IMG/VR virus record: IMGVR_UViG_3300028734_000021
Span: 1 to 64,000 of that record
Reading direction: 5' to 3' (one strand)
Length of the DNA: 64,000 bases
Origin: a virus
Both the position numbers and the translations under genes were made by a program. How positions within the stretch are numbered: the first letter of the stretch is position 1; each line of letters starts with the position of its first letter. The notes under the pieces are model-generated. The model was not told the DNA's origin. It saw only the letters and a list, made by a program, of their open reading frames with translations, and ran no database searches. This document shows, in pieces, positions 18,235-26,162 of the stretch.

Positions 18235-20145
18235 ATGGAAGATATAAATATTGAAGAATTAAGTTCAGAACCAAAAAAAGAATTTGTAAAAATTACTATT
18301 GATGATGTTACACAAGCAGATATTGTTGAATCAATAAAATCGTGTTTAAAAATATCAACATTAATTAGTCCTTCTCAATCATTAGTTAATAGTGTGTATT
18401 CTATTTTAAAATCATTATTTCTTGATAATAAAAAATATATTATTTTAGAAGCTCCTACTGGTTCAGGTAAAACAATCATAGGATTTATGACTTATTTTTG
18501 CATACAATATTTGTTTCGTAAAAAAATGTTGAAAAATACTGATATTGATGTGAGACATGAACCTGTTAAACAATTAGCTTATTCTTTAACATCAGCAAAA
18601 ATGTTGCAAGAACAAATTGATAAGGATTTAGATAGATTTGATTTTCGTGATTATATTGTAATGTTGAAAGGAGTTGCAAATTATGATTGTTTATATGAAA
18701 CTTGGAAATTAAAAGAACCATATGAAATTGGTAAAGATAGAAAACCAATTACACATGTGAGTTATTCAGATCGTCCTTGTAAAGGAATGCCAAAAAAGGA
18801 CAGAATGGAAAAATTTTCTGAATGTGATTCAATTTGTCCATATCAACTTGCTCGTTATGAAGCATCAGAAAAAGCTTGTTCTGTTTTAAATTATGCTTAT
18901 TTTTTAAACATAATGAGAGCTGAATTTAAACCATTTTTTAATGAAAGAATGGTTACTTTTGCAGATGAAGCTCATTTAATACCTGATATTGTTTGTCAAA
19001 TTTTTAATTTTGAATTTAATCAATATTTTTTAAATCAATTGATTAAAATTGTAAATGAAATTGAAATGAATTTAGGTTCATCTGATGTTAAAGAGTTAAA
19101 AGAAATAATAATGGGTAGTTTTAAATATTTTAAACAACCTTTAAATCGTCCTTCAACAATTATCGAATATTTTGAAAATATTAAATTAATGCGACCATTA
19201 ATTGTAATGTTAATTAAAAATGAAGGATATATGAGTTATTGGATTCAATTAAATAAAAATCTTGAAAGACTTGATGAATTAATGATGAATCAAGATGATT
19301 TTAAAAATCTTATTGAAAATAGACAAGATGATATTTATTTTGAATCACAATTGGTTGCTGAAGATAAAGTATCAAATTCAAAAATATATAAACATATTGT
19401 AAGAGATTTAGCTGAAGCAGAACTTGTTAAAAGACATTTTTTATCAAAATTAAATAAATGTGTTTTTATGTCAGCAACTCTTGGGGATATGGATGAATAT
19501 GCTTCAATGATGGGAATGCAAAAAGATGAATATGTTGCATTACGATTACCATCTTTATTTGATTTTGAAAAATCACCAATTTATGTTTGTAAAAGTGTAT
19601 GGTTAAATTATGCTAATTTTGAGAAAAATATTGACAAAGCAATAATGGATACATTAAAGATTTGTAATGTTGAACATCCAAAAGAAAAAGGTATTATTCA
19701 CACATCAACTTTTAAAATTTGTAATTTAATTAAAGAAAAAATAAATTTGGGATTAGTTCCAGATAGGAACAGATTTTTATTTTATCAAACAGCAGAAGAA
19801 AAACAAAAAATGGTTGAATTGATGAAACAATCAACAAAACCTTATATTATTGTTGGTCCAAGTTTGTATGAAGGTCTTGATTTAAAAGATGAACAAGGAA
19901 GATTCAATATTTTATTAAAAGTACCATATTCTGGTATTGATGATTATGCAAAACAAAAGATGAAACGTTTTCCATTTTGGTATGAAAGAAATACTAAAGA
20001 AAAAATTGTACAGGCAATAGGCCGTACCAATAGACATACAAATGATTATTCAAAAGTATATTTAATTGATGGATGTTTTGATAAAATAATTCATTCTTGT
20101 AATGATTCAATAACTTCAAGAATCCAATATAAAACAATTTATTAA
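18235..20145 (+). CDS. XPD/DinG-family superfamily 2 DNA helicase, 636 aa
   Basis: ATP-dependent helicase expected to unwind DNA 5' to 3'. Walker A APTGSGKT (about 74-81), DEAH box (FADEAHLIP, about 245), motif III-like MSATLGD, motif VI QAIGRTNR near residue 600. Between Walker A and DEAH are four well-placed cysteines (DCLY, RPCKG, SECDS, SICPY), the arrangement of the iron-sulphur cluster in XPD and DinG. All core motifs appear intact. Last gene of its operon and followed directly by a terminator. Confidence 0.9.
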   Translation: MEDINIEELSSEPKKEFVKITIDDVTQADIVESIKSCLKISTLISPSQSLVNSVYSILKSLFLDNKKYIILEAPTGSGKTIIGFMTYFCIQYLFRKKMLKNTDIDVRHEPVKQLAYSLTSAKMLQEQIDKDLDRFDFRDYIVMLKGVANYDCLYETWKLKEPYEIGKDRKPITHVSYSDRPCKGMPKKDRMEKFSECDSICPYQLARYEASEKACSVLNYAYFLNIMRAEFKPFFNERMVTFADEAHLIPDIVCQIFNFEFNQYFLNQLIKIVNEIEMNLGSSDVKELKEIIMGSFKYFKQPLNRPSTIIEYFENIKLMRPLIVMLIKNEGYMSYWIQLNKNLERLDELMMNQDDFKNLIENRQDDIYFESQLVAEDKVSNSKIYKHIVRDLAEAELVKRHFLSKLNKCVFMSATLGDMDEYASMMGMQKDEYVALRLPSLFDFEKSPIYVCKSVWLNYANFEKNIDKAIMDTLKICNVEHPKEKGIIHTSTFKICNLIKEKINLGLVPDRNRFLFYQTAEEKQKMVELMKQSTKPYIIVGPSLYEGLDLKDEQGRFNILLKVPYSGIDDYAKQKMKRFPFWYERNTKEKIVQAIGRTNRHTNDYSKVYLIDGCFDKIIHSCNDSITSRIQYKTIY

Positions 20146-20147
20146 TG

Positions 20148-20182
20148 AAAAATCCTGTCGAATTTTGTTCGACAGGATTTTT
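20148..20182 (+). terminator. terminator after helicase gene
   Basis: AAAAATCCTGTCG, 9-nt loop, CGACAGGATTTTT, then TCTTTT. A 13-bp stem that can act in both directions. Confidence 0.9.
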
Positions 20183-20223
20183 CTTTTGTAATATTTTATC
20201 ATCAAAATTTTTTAATATGATTA

Positions 20224-20258
20224 ACCATATTGTATAAAATACAAGGATATATAATATA
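20224..20258 (+). promoter_or_regulatory. phage promoter
   Basis: ACCATA (20224-20229), 15 bp, GGATATATAATATA from 20245. Drives the operon from 20293. Confidence 0.88.
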
Positions 20259-20292
20259 TAAAGAAAATAAATAAGATATTTAAATTAATTTT

Positions 20293-20763
20293 ATGAAAGA
20301 AAAAAATACAACAAATATATGTGTAACGTGTATCAAAGAATTATTGAAATTAAATTTTCCTTCATTAAAATATCAAATAAAATCATCAAACACAATTGAT
20401 GGTTCTTCAATAAATTTGATTTGGTCTGATGGCCCAACAAATATTGAAATTGAAAAAATTATTGAAAAACATAAGTTAGGTGAATTTGATAGATTGAAAA
20501 ATATTTATGTTAATTCAAATTTCCATAAAAATATTCCTCAAGTTAATTACATAACTTGTAAACGAATTATGTCTGATATTGCTTACAATACTATGATTAA
20601 AAAATATCCAATAAATACATTATCTGGAATAATTTATAATGAATTTAAAAACACAACTTTTTCATGTGGACAAACATTAAAAATTAAAATCGATAAATCA
20701 AAAGTATTGGATATTAATGATTATTTCGAAAAAATAAAAAAGAAATCTGTTATAAAAACCTAA
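20293..20763 (+). CDS. hypothetical protein, 156 aa
   Basis: Starts with a cysteine pair CVTC and includes LIWSDGPTNIEIEKII and KRIMSDIAYNTMI. Basic C-terminus. Alpha/beta, soluble. No family recognised. First gene of its operon. Confidence 0.7.
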   Translation: MKEKNTTNICVTCIKELLKLNFPSLKYQIKSSNTIDGSSINLIWSDGPTNIEIEKIIEKHKLGEFDRLKNIYVNSNFHKNIPQVNYITCKRIMSDIAYNTMIKKYPINTLSGIIYNEFKNTTFSCGQTLKIKIDKSKVLDINDYFEKIKKKSVIKT

Positions 20764-20790
20764 ACATTAATTAAATTAAAAAAAATTTTT

Positions 20791-21387
20791 ATGAATAAAT
20801 CTGAATTGAGCCGAAAATTCATTGAAGCAATGTTACGGCTAAAACGTGATACAATTAAACAAGGTGAATTAAAAATTCAACCTTTAGAAGGTTTAAATTT
20901 TAAGATTGGACAAACAAATGAAACAGAAATTCAATATGTTTCAAAAAATGGAACTTGGAGTGTAAATTCCCCAAAATTGAAAGATAATAATTGGAATCCA
21001 ACACTTGTTGAAATTATTGATTTTCTTCTCAATTATACTGAAAAAGAAATTATTGATAGTATTGAAAATTTATATACTATTATTAATTCAGTATATTCAA
21101 AAATTTCAGCTGTATCTTTATTTACTAAAGTTAAATCAATATTACATTTATTGGAATTTGAAGAAAATCAAGTTGAAAAAAATGGATTATCAATTGAAAC
21201 AGAAATTGGCAAATATTATATTTATTATGATAATGATTTAAAATCATTATTGTTCACAAATATTAATCGAGAAGGAAGTATTCATTTGACTGATAAAGAA
21301 TTAATGTTGTTATTGGAAAATACAACTTACTTAAATGTAATGGATGAATTGAATTCTTTTTATTTGAATTTAAAAAGAAAAAAATAA
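20791..21387 (+). CDS. hypothetical protein, 198 aa
   Basis: Basic N-terminal helix (SRKFIEAMLRLKRDTI) followed by mixed alpha/beta; no cysteine clusters or membrane segments. No family recognised. Confidence 0.7.
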   Translation: MNKSELSRKFIEAMLRLKRDTIKQGELKIQPLEGLNFKIGQTNETEIQYVSKNGTWSVNSPKLKDNNWNPTLVEIIDFLLNYTEKEIIDSIENLYTIINSVYSKISAVSLFTKVKSILHLLEFEENQVEKNGLSIETEIGKYYIYYDNDLKSLLFTNINREGSIHLTDKELMLLLENTTYLNVMDELNSFYLNLKRKK

Positions 21388-21389
21388 TT

Positions 21390-21578
21390 ATGAAAAAATT
21401 CATTAATAATTTATCAATAAATTTAGGTATATTTTTTATCATATTACTTATAATTTCAATGTTTGTTGATTTTTTTAATTTAAATTTCTTTTCGAAAGTA
21501 ACAATATTTTTTATTACAATAAATCTTGTAATATATGTTTTTTACTTTTTTACTAAGGATATTAAAAAACAACAATAA
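21390..21578 (+). CDS. small membrane protein, 62 aa
   Basis: Two hydrophobic segments (LGIFFIILLIISMFV and VTIFFITINLVIYVFYF) with a short loop and a lysine-rich C-terminus: a predicted hairpin two-pass protein. Function unknown. Confidence 0.6.
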   Translation: MKKFINNLSINLGIFFIILLIISMFVDFFNLNFFSKVTIFFITINLVIYVFYFFTKDIKKQQ

Positions 21579-21579
21579 T

Positions 21580-21990
21580 ATGAATAAAATTAAATTTAAG
21601 GCAGTAATAAAAGATCATGATTTATATGAAGGTTTTGTTAAAGATGGTTTATTAATTTCACTTGAAAAAGGAAATAAAAATAAATCATTTTTATACATAA
21701 TTGGACTTGAAATATCTTATGATACTATTGATTTTCATGATTATAATAAATTTATTGTATTTCCATTTTCAGATCAATTAGTTCATGATATATATAATTT
21801 ATTATTTGATAATAAATCAACAAAATTTACTGGAAATAATTTAGATATTTTATGTTTAAAAATTCAGAAAATATTTGAATTCAGAAATTTAGATAGATAT
21901 GAAATATTTAAATTAATTGGTATTGATTTATCAACAAAAAAGAATTTAATAACTACTCGTGAATATATTGATAATTTAATTGAAAGATAA
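21580..21990 (+). CDS. hypothetical protein, 136 aa
   Basis: Start set at ATG 21580 (MNKIKF), one base after the previous stop (TAATATG); an upstream in-frame ATG at 21535 lies inside the previous gene. Acidic alpha/beta protein, no recognised domain. Confidence 0.65.
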   Translation: MNKIKFKAVIKDHDLYEGFVKDGLLISLEKGNKNKSFLYIIGLEISYDTIDFHDYNKFIVFPFSDQLVHDIYNLLFDNKSTKFTGNNLDILCLKIQKIFEFRNLDRYEIFKLIGIDLSTKKNLITTREYIDNLIER

Positions 21991-21994
21991 AAAT

Positions 21995-22222
21995 ATGAAA
22001 AAAGGAAAATTGTATAGTTGTAATGATTTTGGATTAATTGTTCTTTGTACTAATGGTATACCAACTGACGTTGATTGTTTTTGCGGTGTTATATTGAAAA
22101 ATACTAAAACATCTAATTCATTAATTTTTTCTGTTGGTAATTATATGGAAAGTTTTAAAAAATCATATTTTATTGAACATCAAGGACAAGTTGATTTAAA
22201 TAATTGTTCATTTAAAGGATAA
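21995..22222 (+). CDS. hypothetical protein, 75 aa
   Basis: Start set at ATG 21995 (MKKGKLYSCND). Beta-rich with cysteines at YSCND, VLCTNG, DCFCG and NNCSF, possibly metal-binding but without a clean motif. Its stop overlaps the next start (TAATGG). Confidence 0.6.
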   Translation: MKKGKLYSCNDFGLIVLCTNGIPTDVDCFCGVILKNTKTSNSLIFSVGNYMESFKKSYFIEHQGQVDLNNCSFKG

Positions 22223-22998
22223 TGGAAGAAGTAGTAGTAGTCAAACAAAAACCAATAGTTAGTTATTATAAATCAGGTGATCCTTGTTTGAATATTAATG
22301 AATGGTTAAATAAACTAACAGAAATAAATATTATAAATACTAAACATTTATCGGATGATTTTCTTGAAATTTGTATTCAAGAAAAACATCGGATATTTAT
22401 TCATCTCAATATTACTGGAATGGGTCGAACAATATTTGAACCAAATATTCCAACTGTTAAAGAAACATTTCATCAGTTAAAAAAACTTATTGATAAAGGT
22501 TTCCCACAAAAACAAATATTGGTTGTTGTTAATCCTATTATTTCAAATGAAAATGGTTTAAAAGCATTGAAATTATTATTGAGAGTTTTCAGTGAATATA
22601 GACCATTAAGATTAAGAAATGTTAGGTTTAATGTTATTCAATATAAGAAAGTTGAAAATATTTATGTTCTTGGTAATAGTAATATAACATCAAGACCGAG
22701 TTTAAAACATGTTTTACCTTTTTTGAATAGAAATGAAATGTTTTATACAGATTATTATAAATTAATAAATGATTATCAATCAATAATAACTGTTGATAAA
22801 GGTGATGAAGCATTAATTGGAATAAAAGAATTAATTGTATTTGGATATAGAAATGAATGGATTTATGCAGATGGAACTCGTGATAAAATTATTTTTTATG
22901 AAAAAAATAATAAACATAAACCTATAGTTAATATTATATCTAAATCATTTCCAATCCGTTGTGAAAATAGATGTCTTCTTTGTCCTTGGAAATATTGA
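22222..22998 (+). CDS. radical-SAM-like protein with a C-terminal CxxxCxxC motif, 258 aa
   Basis: The middle reads like the beta/alpha-barrel core of SPL/DUF1848-type radical SAM proteins: HLNITGMGRTIFEPNIP, then a helix-rich segment, ILVVVNPIISNENGL and VRFNVIQYKK. The only cysteine cluster is at the extreme C-terminus, RCENRCLLCPW (Cys247, 251, 254), spacing CxxxCxxC. In ordinary radical SAM enzymes this motif is N-terminal; DUF1848-type proteins carry it C-terminally, which is my basis for the call. If correct it binds a 4Fe-4S cluster and SAM. Substrate unknown. Last gene of its operon. Confidence 0.5.
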   Translation: MEEVVVVKQKPIVSYYKSGDPCLNINEWLNKLTEINIINTKHLSDDFLEICIQEKHRIFIHLNITGMGRTIFEPNIPTVKETFHQLKKLIDKGFPQKQILVVVNPIISNENGLKALKLLLRVFSEYRPLRLRNVRFNVIQYKKVENIYVLGNSNITSRPSLKHVLPFLNRNEMFYTDYYKLINDYQSIITVDKGDEALIGIKELIVFGYRNEWIYADGTRDKIIFYEKNNKHKPIVNIISKSFPIRCENRCLLCPWKY

Positions 22999-23054
22999 GC
23001 CTAAATTGATATTCCATTCAGATTAAAACTTTTTTAAAAATATTTTATAATTTG

Positions 23055-23090
23055 CCTATATAGAACATATTTTTCGGATATATATATAGT
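23055..23090 (+). promoter_or_regulatory. phage promoter
   Basis: CCTATA (23055-23060), 15 bp, GGATATATATATAGTAA from 23076. Drives genes at 23136 and 23516. Confidence 0.88.
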
Positions 23091-23135
23091 AAGCAAACTA
23101 TATAATATGTACTATAAATAATTTAATTTAATATT

Positions 23136-23462
23136 ATGTTAAATGATAAAATAATTCCAAACATAGATGAAATTGATTTAACAAAAATCGATTGGAATGT
23201 TTTAACAATTAAACAATTCCACGATATTGAAATTAAATTATTAGCAAAACATAATGATAATAAAAAAATTGCTAAGAAAGCGAAAATTAAGGAAAAAAAA
23301 TTAACAAGAAGTTCAGGAATGGTTATTGTTAAAATACATGATAAAAATTATTCAATAAAAGATATTATTTATCAAAGATTGAAAAATTTAAAATCACAAA
23401 AATCAAAAGAAAAATTAATTGATGAAATAATATCAAATCATAATCCTATTGTGGATTTATGA
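23136..23462 (+). CDS. hypothetical basic protein, 108 aa
   Basis: Very lysine-rich in the middle (KKIAKKAKIKEKKL) and at the C-terminus (RLKNLKSQKSKEKL), so possibly nucleic-acid binding. No family recognised. Ends inside the leader of the next gene. Confidence 0.6.
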   Translation: MLNDKIIPNIDEIDLTKIDWNVLTIKQFHDIEIKLLAKHNDNKKIAKKAKIKEKKLTRSSGMVIVKIHDKNYSIKDIIYQRLKNLKSQKSKEKLIDEIISNHNPIVDL

Positions 23463-23515
23463 AAACAATAATTATAAATAATTTTATTTACCAAAAACAA
23501 TTAAAAATTACAATT

Positions 23516-24073
23516 ATGTCAAAAGAAGAAGTATTGCCAGTTGAAGGTTTAGAAGAAGGTGTTGTTACTGCAACTGATGTAACAACTGAAGAAGTTAAGA
23601 AAGAAAAGAAAGTTCAAACTCCTGAAGAAGAAGCTATTCTTGTTGCTGGTGTTGCTAAATTACGCGAAATTGGTATCGATGAAAAACTTTCAGTTGTTCT
23701 TGATCTTGTTAGTGGTTGGAACGGTGATAAAACCGAATTGACTGCAAAAAAGGATGCTGTTATCAAAGCATTTGAAGGTTCAGATAATTTGAAAAATTAT
23801 ATTGATGGTGATTTCCAAACAGCTATGGTTCCTTTTCAGGGGATTTCAAAAGTTATGCCGGTATTGAATAACATCAAATCTTTTTATGCTCGTCGCGAAA
23901 ACGCTGTTTCTACGAAGAAAGCTAAATTGGTTCAAATATCAATCAGTGGTGTTATCTACAATGTTGATCCAATTTATATGGATTCAGTTGCAGCTGAACC
24001 AAAAGATGTTCGTAAAGCACTTATTCTTGCTCACGCTTCTACCGTTAAAGTTGAAGTTGCTGAATTGTTCTAA
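23516..24073 (+). CDS. abundant-type protein, paralogue of 36562 and 37731 genes, 185 aa
   Basis: Start set at ATG 23516 (MSKEEVLPVEG); the frame is open further upstream but that part overlaps the previous gene and has poor coding character. Acidic N-terminus with Val/Glu/Thr repeats, then helices, and a C-terminal domain (about residues 137-185: VQISISGVIYNVDP ... KALILAHASTVKVEVAELF) that matches the C-terminus of the protein at 37731 and the duplicated domain at 36562. Codons are clearly richer in G and C at third positions than in neighbouring genes, which suggests high expression. Function unknown. Confidence 0.8.
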   Translation: MSKEEVLPVEGLEEGVVTATDVTTEEVKKEKKVQTPEEEAILVAGVAKLREIGIDEKLSVVLDLVSGWNGDKTELTAKKDAVIKAFEGSDNLKNYIDGDFQTAMVPFQGISKVMPVLNNIKSFYARRENAVSTKKAKLVQISISGVIYNVDPIYMDSVAAEPKDVRKALILAHASTVKVEVAELF

Positions 24074-24105
24074 ACCAACAAAACAATAAGTTTACAAAGT
24101 AAGTA

Positions 24106-24141
24106 AAAAACATTTGGAACAATTTTGTTCCAAATGTTTTT
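24106..24141 (+). terminator. terminator before tmRNA
   Basis: AAAAACATTTGGAAC, 6-nt loop, GTTCCAAATGTTTTT: a 15-bp perfect stem, usable in both directions. Confidence 0.9.
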
Positions 24142-24170
24142 CTTTAAAATTTTTATTTCAAATTAAAAAC

Positions 24171-24616
24171 GGGGGTGTTTGGTTTTGACAGCAATTTCAA
24201 TAGGATTTAATGCAGCCGATGTTGAGTAAGTCATCGTTAAAAAGATTCACAATTATTAATCGACAAAAAACAAAACATTCAGAAGGATAACAAGGTTATT
24301 GCTTTTGTAAGTAACGTAGTTAAAAGTGCAATGTCTAAATGGAATGAAGTTGATGAAACTCCGGTTTATTCAATTAATCGTTCACAATTAGCAATGGCTG
24401 TTTAATCTTAGATTTTTATTTTGTATTAAAAGGTTATGTGTTTGAGTAAAAACACTTTGGTGTGATTTGGAGGATAACTCACGTTTTCATTCAGTCCCAA
24501 TATTTTGTTTGTTTTTAATTAATTGAAATGTTTAATCAATTAATATAAAATAAAATAAGCTGTAGATTTAAATTTGTTTGGTTGTTTGGACGGCGGTTCG
24601 ACTCCGCCCACTTCCA
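24171..24616 (+). ncRNA. ssrA: transfer-messenger RNA (tmRNA)
   Basis: Rescues stalled ribosomes and tags the unfinished peptide. The 5' end GGGGGTG (24171-24177) pairs with CACTTCC (24609-24615) as a 7-bp acceptor stem with two G-U pairs, discriminator A at 24616, CCA not encoded. The T arm GGCGG-TTCGACT-CCGCC (24592-24608) is perfect, and the 5' segment GGTTTTGACAGC matches the tmRNA D-like region. P2 is supported by ATTTAATGCAGC pairing with GCTGTA(gat)TTAAAT. A tag frame runs from GCA at 24328 to TAA at 24403-24405 and would encode 25 residues beginning AMSKWNEVDE and ending SQLAMAV. The ending resembles the bacterial ALAA-type degron; the tag is longer than the usual host tag. Resume codon is my best estimate. 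Confidence 0.9.
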
Positions 24617-24792
24617 GGATTACAATGTAATATACCTTCACGTGGTGTAGTCTGTTTAAACTAAAATATTACAAATGAAAGAAGAAAGATTTAGATATTT
24701 TGAAAAAGACGCTTTTCAAAAAGTACAATACATCACATATTGAATACTCAATATCTTGATGAACGAATTGAAAAAGATTTAATTTAAAAAAT

Positions 24793-24852
24793 ACCGATTA
24801 CGGACCGGTCATCTACCGAAGTTTATCTTCGCTTATTGACATTCCGATCGGT
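24793..24852 (+). ncRNA. structured RNA segment (long hairpin)
   Basis: Nested pairings: ACCGAT (24793-24798) with ATCGGT (24847-24852), GTCA with TGAC, and CGAAG with CTTCG around a 5-nt loop. No ORF or tRNA fits. Together with the next entry it fills the about 540 bases between the tmRNA and tRNA-Glu that lack genes. Confidence 0.45.
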
Positions 24853-24860
24853 TTTATAAA

Positions 24861-25153
24861 ATCCACAAAAACTGGGATTGTCCGGTAAGATATATAGTGG
24901 TTGAGTTTTCGAGAAAGTTTGGTTCTCTTTGACAAAATATAAATCCACGCACATTAATGAAACTTAATGTACTCTTGCAAATGTTGTAACCTATATGGAT
25001 CAGTTAAATGTACCATAGGTAAATGCAAAATGAACTATCTACGAAGAACACGTGTAAATCCGGTCTGATCAACCGTTAAGAAACTCGTATTTGTTATTGG
25101 TTTTAATTTCAGTGTTGTTTCCAGTTTAACTGAACACTGATTTTTTTTTTTTG
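24861..25153 (+). ncRNA. candidate non-coding RNA ending in a terminator
   Basis: No plausible ORF. Several hairpins can be drawn: GAGAA/TTCTC near 24910, CATTAA/TTAATG near 24955, ACCTAT/ATAGGT near 24990-25020 extended by TTGCA/TGCAA. It ends in a strong terminator at 25109-25153. The boundaries and function are unknown; conserved motifs of RNase P RNA were not found. Confidence 0.4.
25109..25153 (+). terminator. terminator inside RNA locus
   Basis: TCAGTGTT (25109-25116) pairs with AACACTGA (25133-25140), with an inner CAGTT/AACTG pairing, followed by an uninterrupted run of T. Confidence 0.88.
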
Positions 25154-25359
25154 ATTGTGTTATGAATTTTATGATTTAATTTTTTAGAATCTATATGATT
25201 CACAAAATAAACCTTTACAGTCAAATTTTGGTAATATTAATAATTTAATTCATTTTATGATAGGTGAAGTCTAAAACCTGCCCTGGTGGCACAGCTTCAG
25301 AAAATTAATAAATTAATTTTCAAAGGGGAAAACCGCAAATGGAAAACTTTCCCCGAAAT

Positions 25360-25431
25360 GGTCTTATCGAATATCGGTTAGTTCGTCAGGTTTTCATCCT
25401 GGAAAGTGGGGTTCGATTCCCCGTGAGACTA
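25360..25431 (+). tRNA. tRNA-Glu (UUC)
   Basis: Acceptor GGTCTTA/TGAGACT (two G-U pairs), 3-bp D stem GAA/TTC with GGTTAG loop, anticodon stem TCAGG/CCTGG with loop TTTTCAT (anticodon TTC), T arm TGGGG-TTCGATT-CCCCG, discriminator A. CCA is not encoded. Confidence 0.9.
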
Positions 25432-25435
25432 CAAA

Positions 25436-25539
25436 AATTCTCACCGTATTATCAATTGAAGAACATAAAACAAGGATAAAACAATTTAGATACCTTATTA
25501 AAGTTTCACAAAATTGACTATATAAATATCGTGAGAATT
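25436..25539 (+). ncRNA. stem-enclosed segment between tRNA genes (104 nt)
   Basis: AATTCTCAC (25436-25444) and GTGAGAATT (25531-25539) are perfect inverted repeats; after one mismatch the stem continues GTATT/AATAT. Inside are TCAATT/AATTGA and AAGG/CCTT. It begins 5 bases after tRNA-Glu and holds no ORF. May be a small RNA or a processing structure. Confidence 0.45.
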
Positions 25540-25559
25540 GTTTATTAAAATTGAGAGCT

Positions 25560-25625
25560 GTTACATTCACTCAATGAAAAAGTGTTTACCGTGCTTTGTT
25601 CAAACTTTTGTTTGGCACCCGTAAC
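25560..25625 (+). ncRNA. cloverleaf-like structured segment (66 nt)
   Basis: Outer pairing GTTAC (25560-25564) with GTAAC (25621-25625); inside, hairpins CACT/AGTG and GTGC/GCAC, the latter enclosing CAAAC-TTTT-GTTTG. It lacks a T-loop consensus, so it is not a normal tRNA. A further hairpin CTGTT/AACAG lies just downstream. Confidence 0.35.
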
Positions 25626-25679
25626 GGTTAACTGTTAATCTAACAGAAAATAAACATAAGTTTATTGAAATTGATTGGA

Positions 25680-25769
25680 GAAGAATAGGTGTGAGTGGTA
25701 CTATGCACAGGAAAATAATTTTCAATAAAATAATTTTTCAGGGAATCGGTTCGAATCCGATATTCTTCA
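25680..25769 (+). tRNA. tRNA-like gene with an aberrant anticodon arm
   Basis: Acceptor GAAGAAT (25680-25686) pairs perfectly with ATTCTTC (25762-25768), D stem GTGT/GCAC with a GAGTGG-type loop, and a perfect T arm ATCGG-TTCGAAT-CCGAT. The anticodon region is 90-nt-type long: it contains AAAATAATTTT twice, and the best stem GAAAA/TTTTC leaves a 19-nt loop, so no anticodon can be assigned. Could be a tRNA with an insertion, a decayed tRNA, or a type II tRNA folded in a way I could not find. Confidence 0.5.
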
Positions 25770-25879
25770 CAAGGAATTTTAGAAATAAAATTTCGTTTTT
25801 AAGTATATTAAATTAAGTTATAAGATGTTTTTAATGATAAATCATTAAAAATTTGATTTTCTATTTCTTTAATTATTTG

Positions 25880-25941
25880 GAAGTTGTTTGATCTGAATTA
25901 ACAGGGATTTTGAGGAAATTACGGTATTTCCAAGCAACTTC
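25880..25941 (+). ncRNA. stem-enclosed segment (62 nt)
   Basis: GAAGTTGTTTG (25880-25890) pairs with CAAGCAACTTC (25931-25941) over 11 bp with one G-U; inside are CTG/CAG and GGAAAT/ATTTCC hairpins, giving a three-way junction. No T-loop consensus, no ORF. Confidence 0.4.
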
Positions 25942-26086
25942 TATTTATTGTTCTTGGGTTGGTTATTCACTTATCTATAAGAGAACTTTCTTTCAAGCAA
26001 GTAATAATGAATTTTTGGTCAATGTTGTAATTTTTGAACAAACCTAAAATTCATTTATTGAAAATTATTAAAAACAATATATTTTT

Positions 26087-26160
26087 GGGAATGTAGCTCA
26101 GTTGGTTAGAGCATCGCACTGTTAATGCGAAAGTCATTGGTTCGAGTCCAGTCTTGCCCG
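26087..26160 (+). tRNA. tRNA-Asn (GUU)
   Basis: D stem GCTC/GAGC with AGTTGGTTA loop, anticodon stem TCGCA/TGCGA with loop CTGTTAA (anticodon GTT), T arm ATTGG-TTCGAGT-CCAGT, discriminator G. The acceptor GGGAATG/CTTGCCC has two mismatches (A-G and T-T), unusual for a functional tRNA. CCA not encoded. Confidence 0.85.
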
Positions 26161-26162
26161 CT

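Noticed and set aside
23459-23515. Upstream extension of the 23516 gene
   Set aside because: The extra residues overlap the previous gene and have A/T-rich, non-coding-like composition, unlike the body of the gene.
24861-25153. RNase P RNA or group I intron (AAGATATATAG resembles an intron core element)
   Set aside because: The other conserved core segments are absent or in the wrong order, and no interrupted gene or tRNA exon pair flanks it.
25680-25769. tRNA-Ser or tRNA-Leu with a long variable arm
   Set aside because: The D loop looks type II, but no 5-bp anticodon stem with a 7-nt loop could be drawn, so no identity was assigned.
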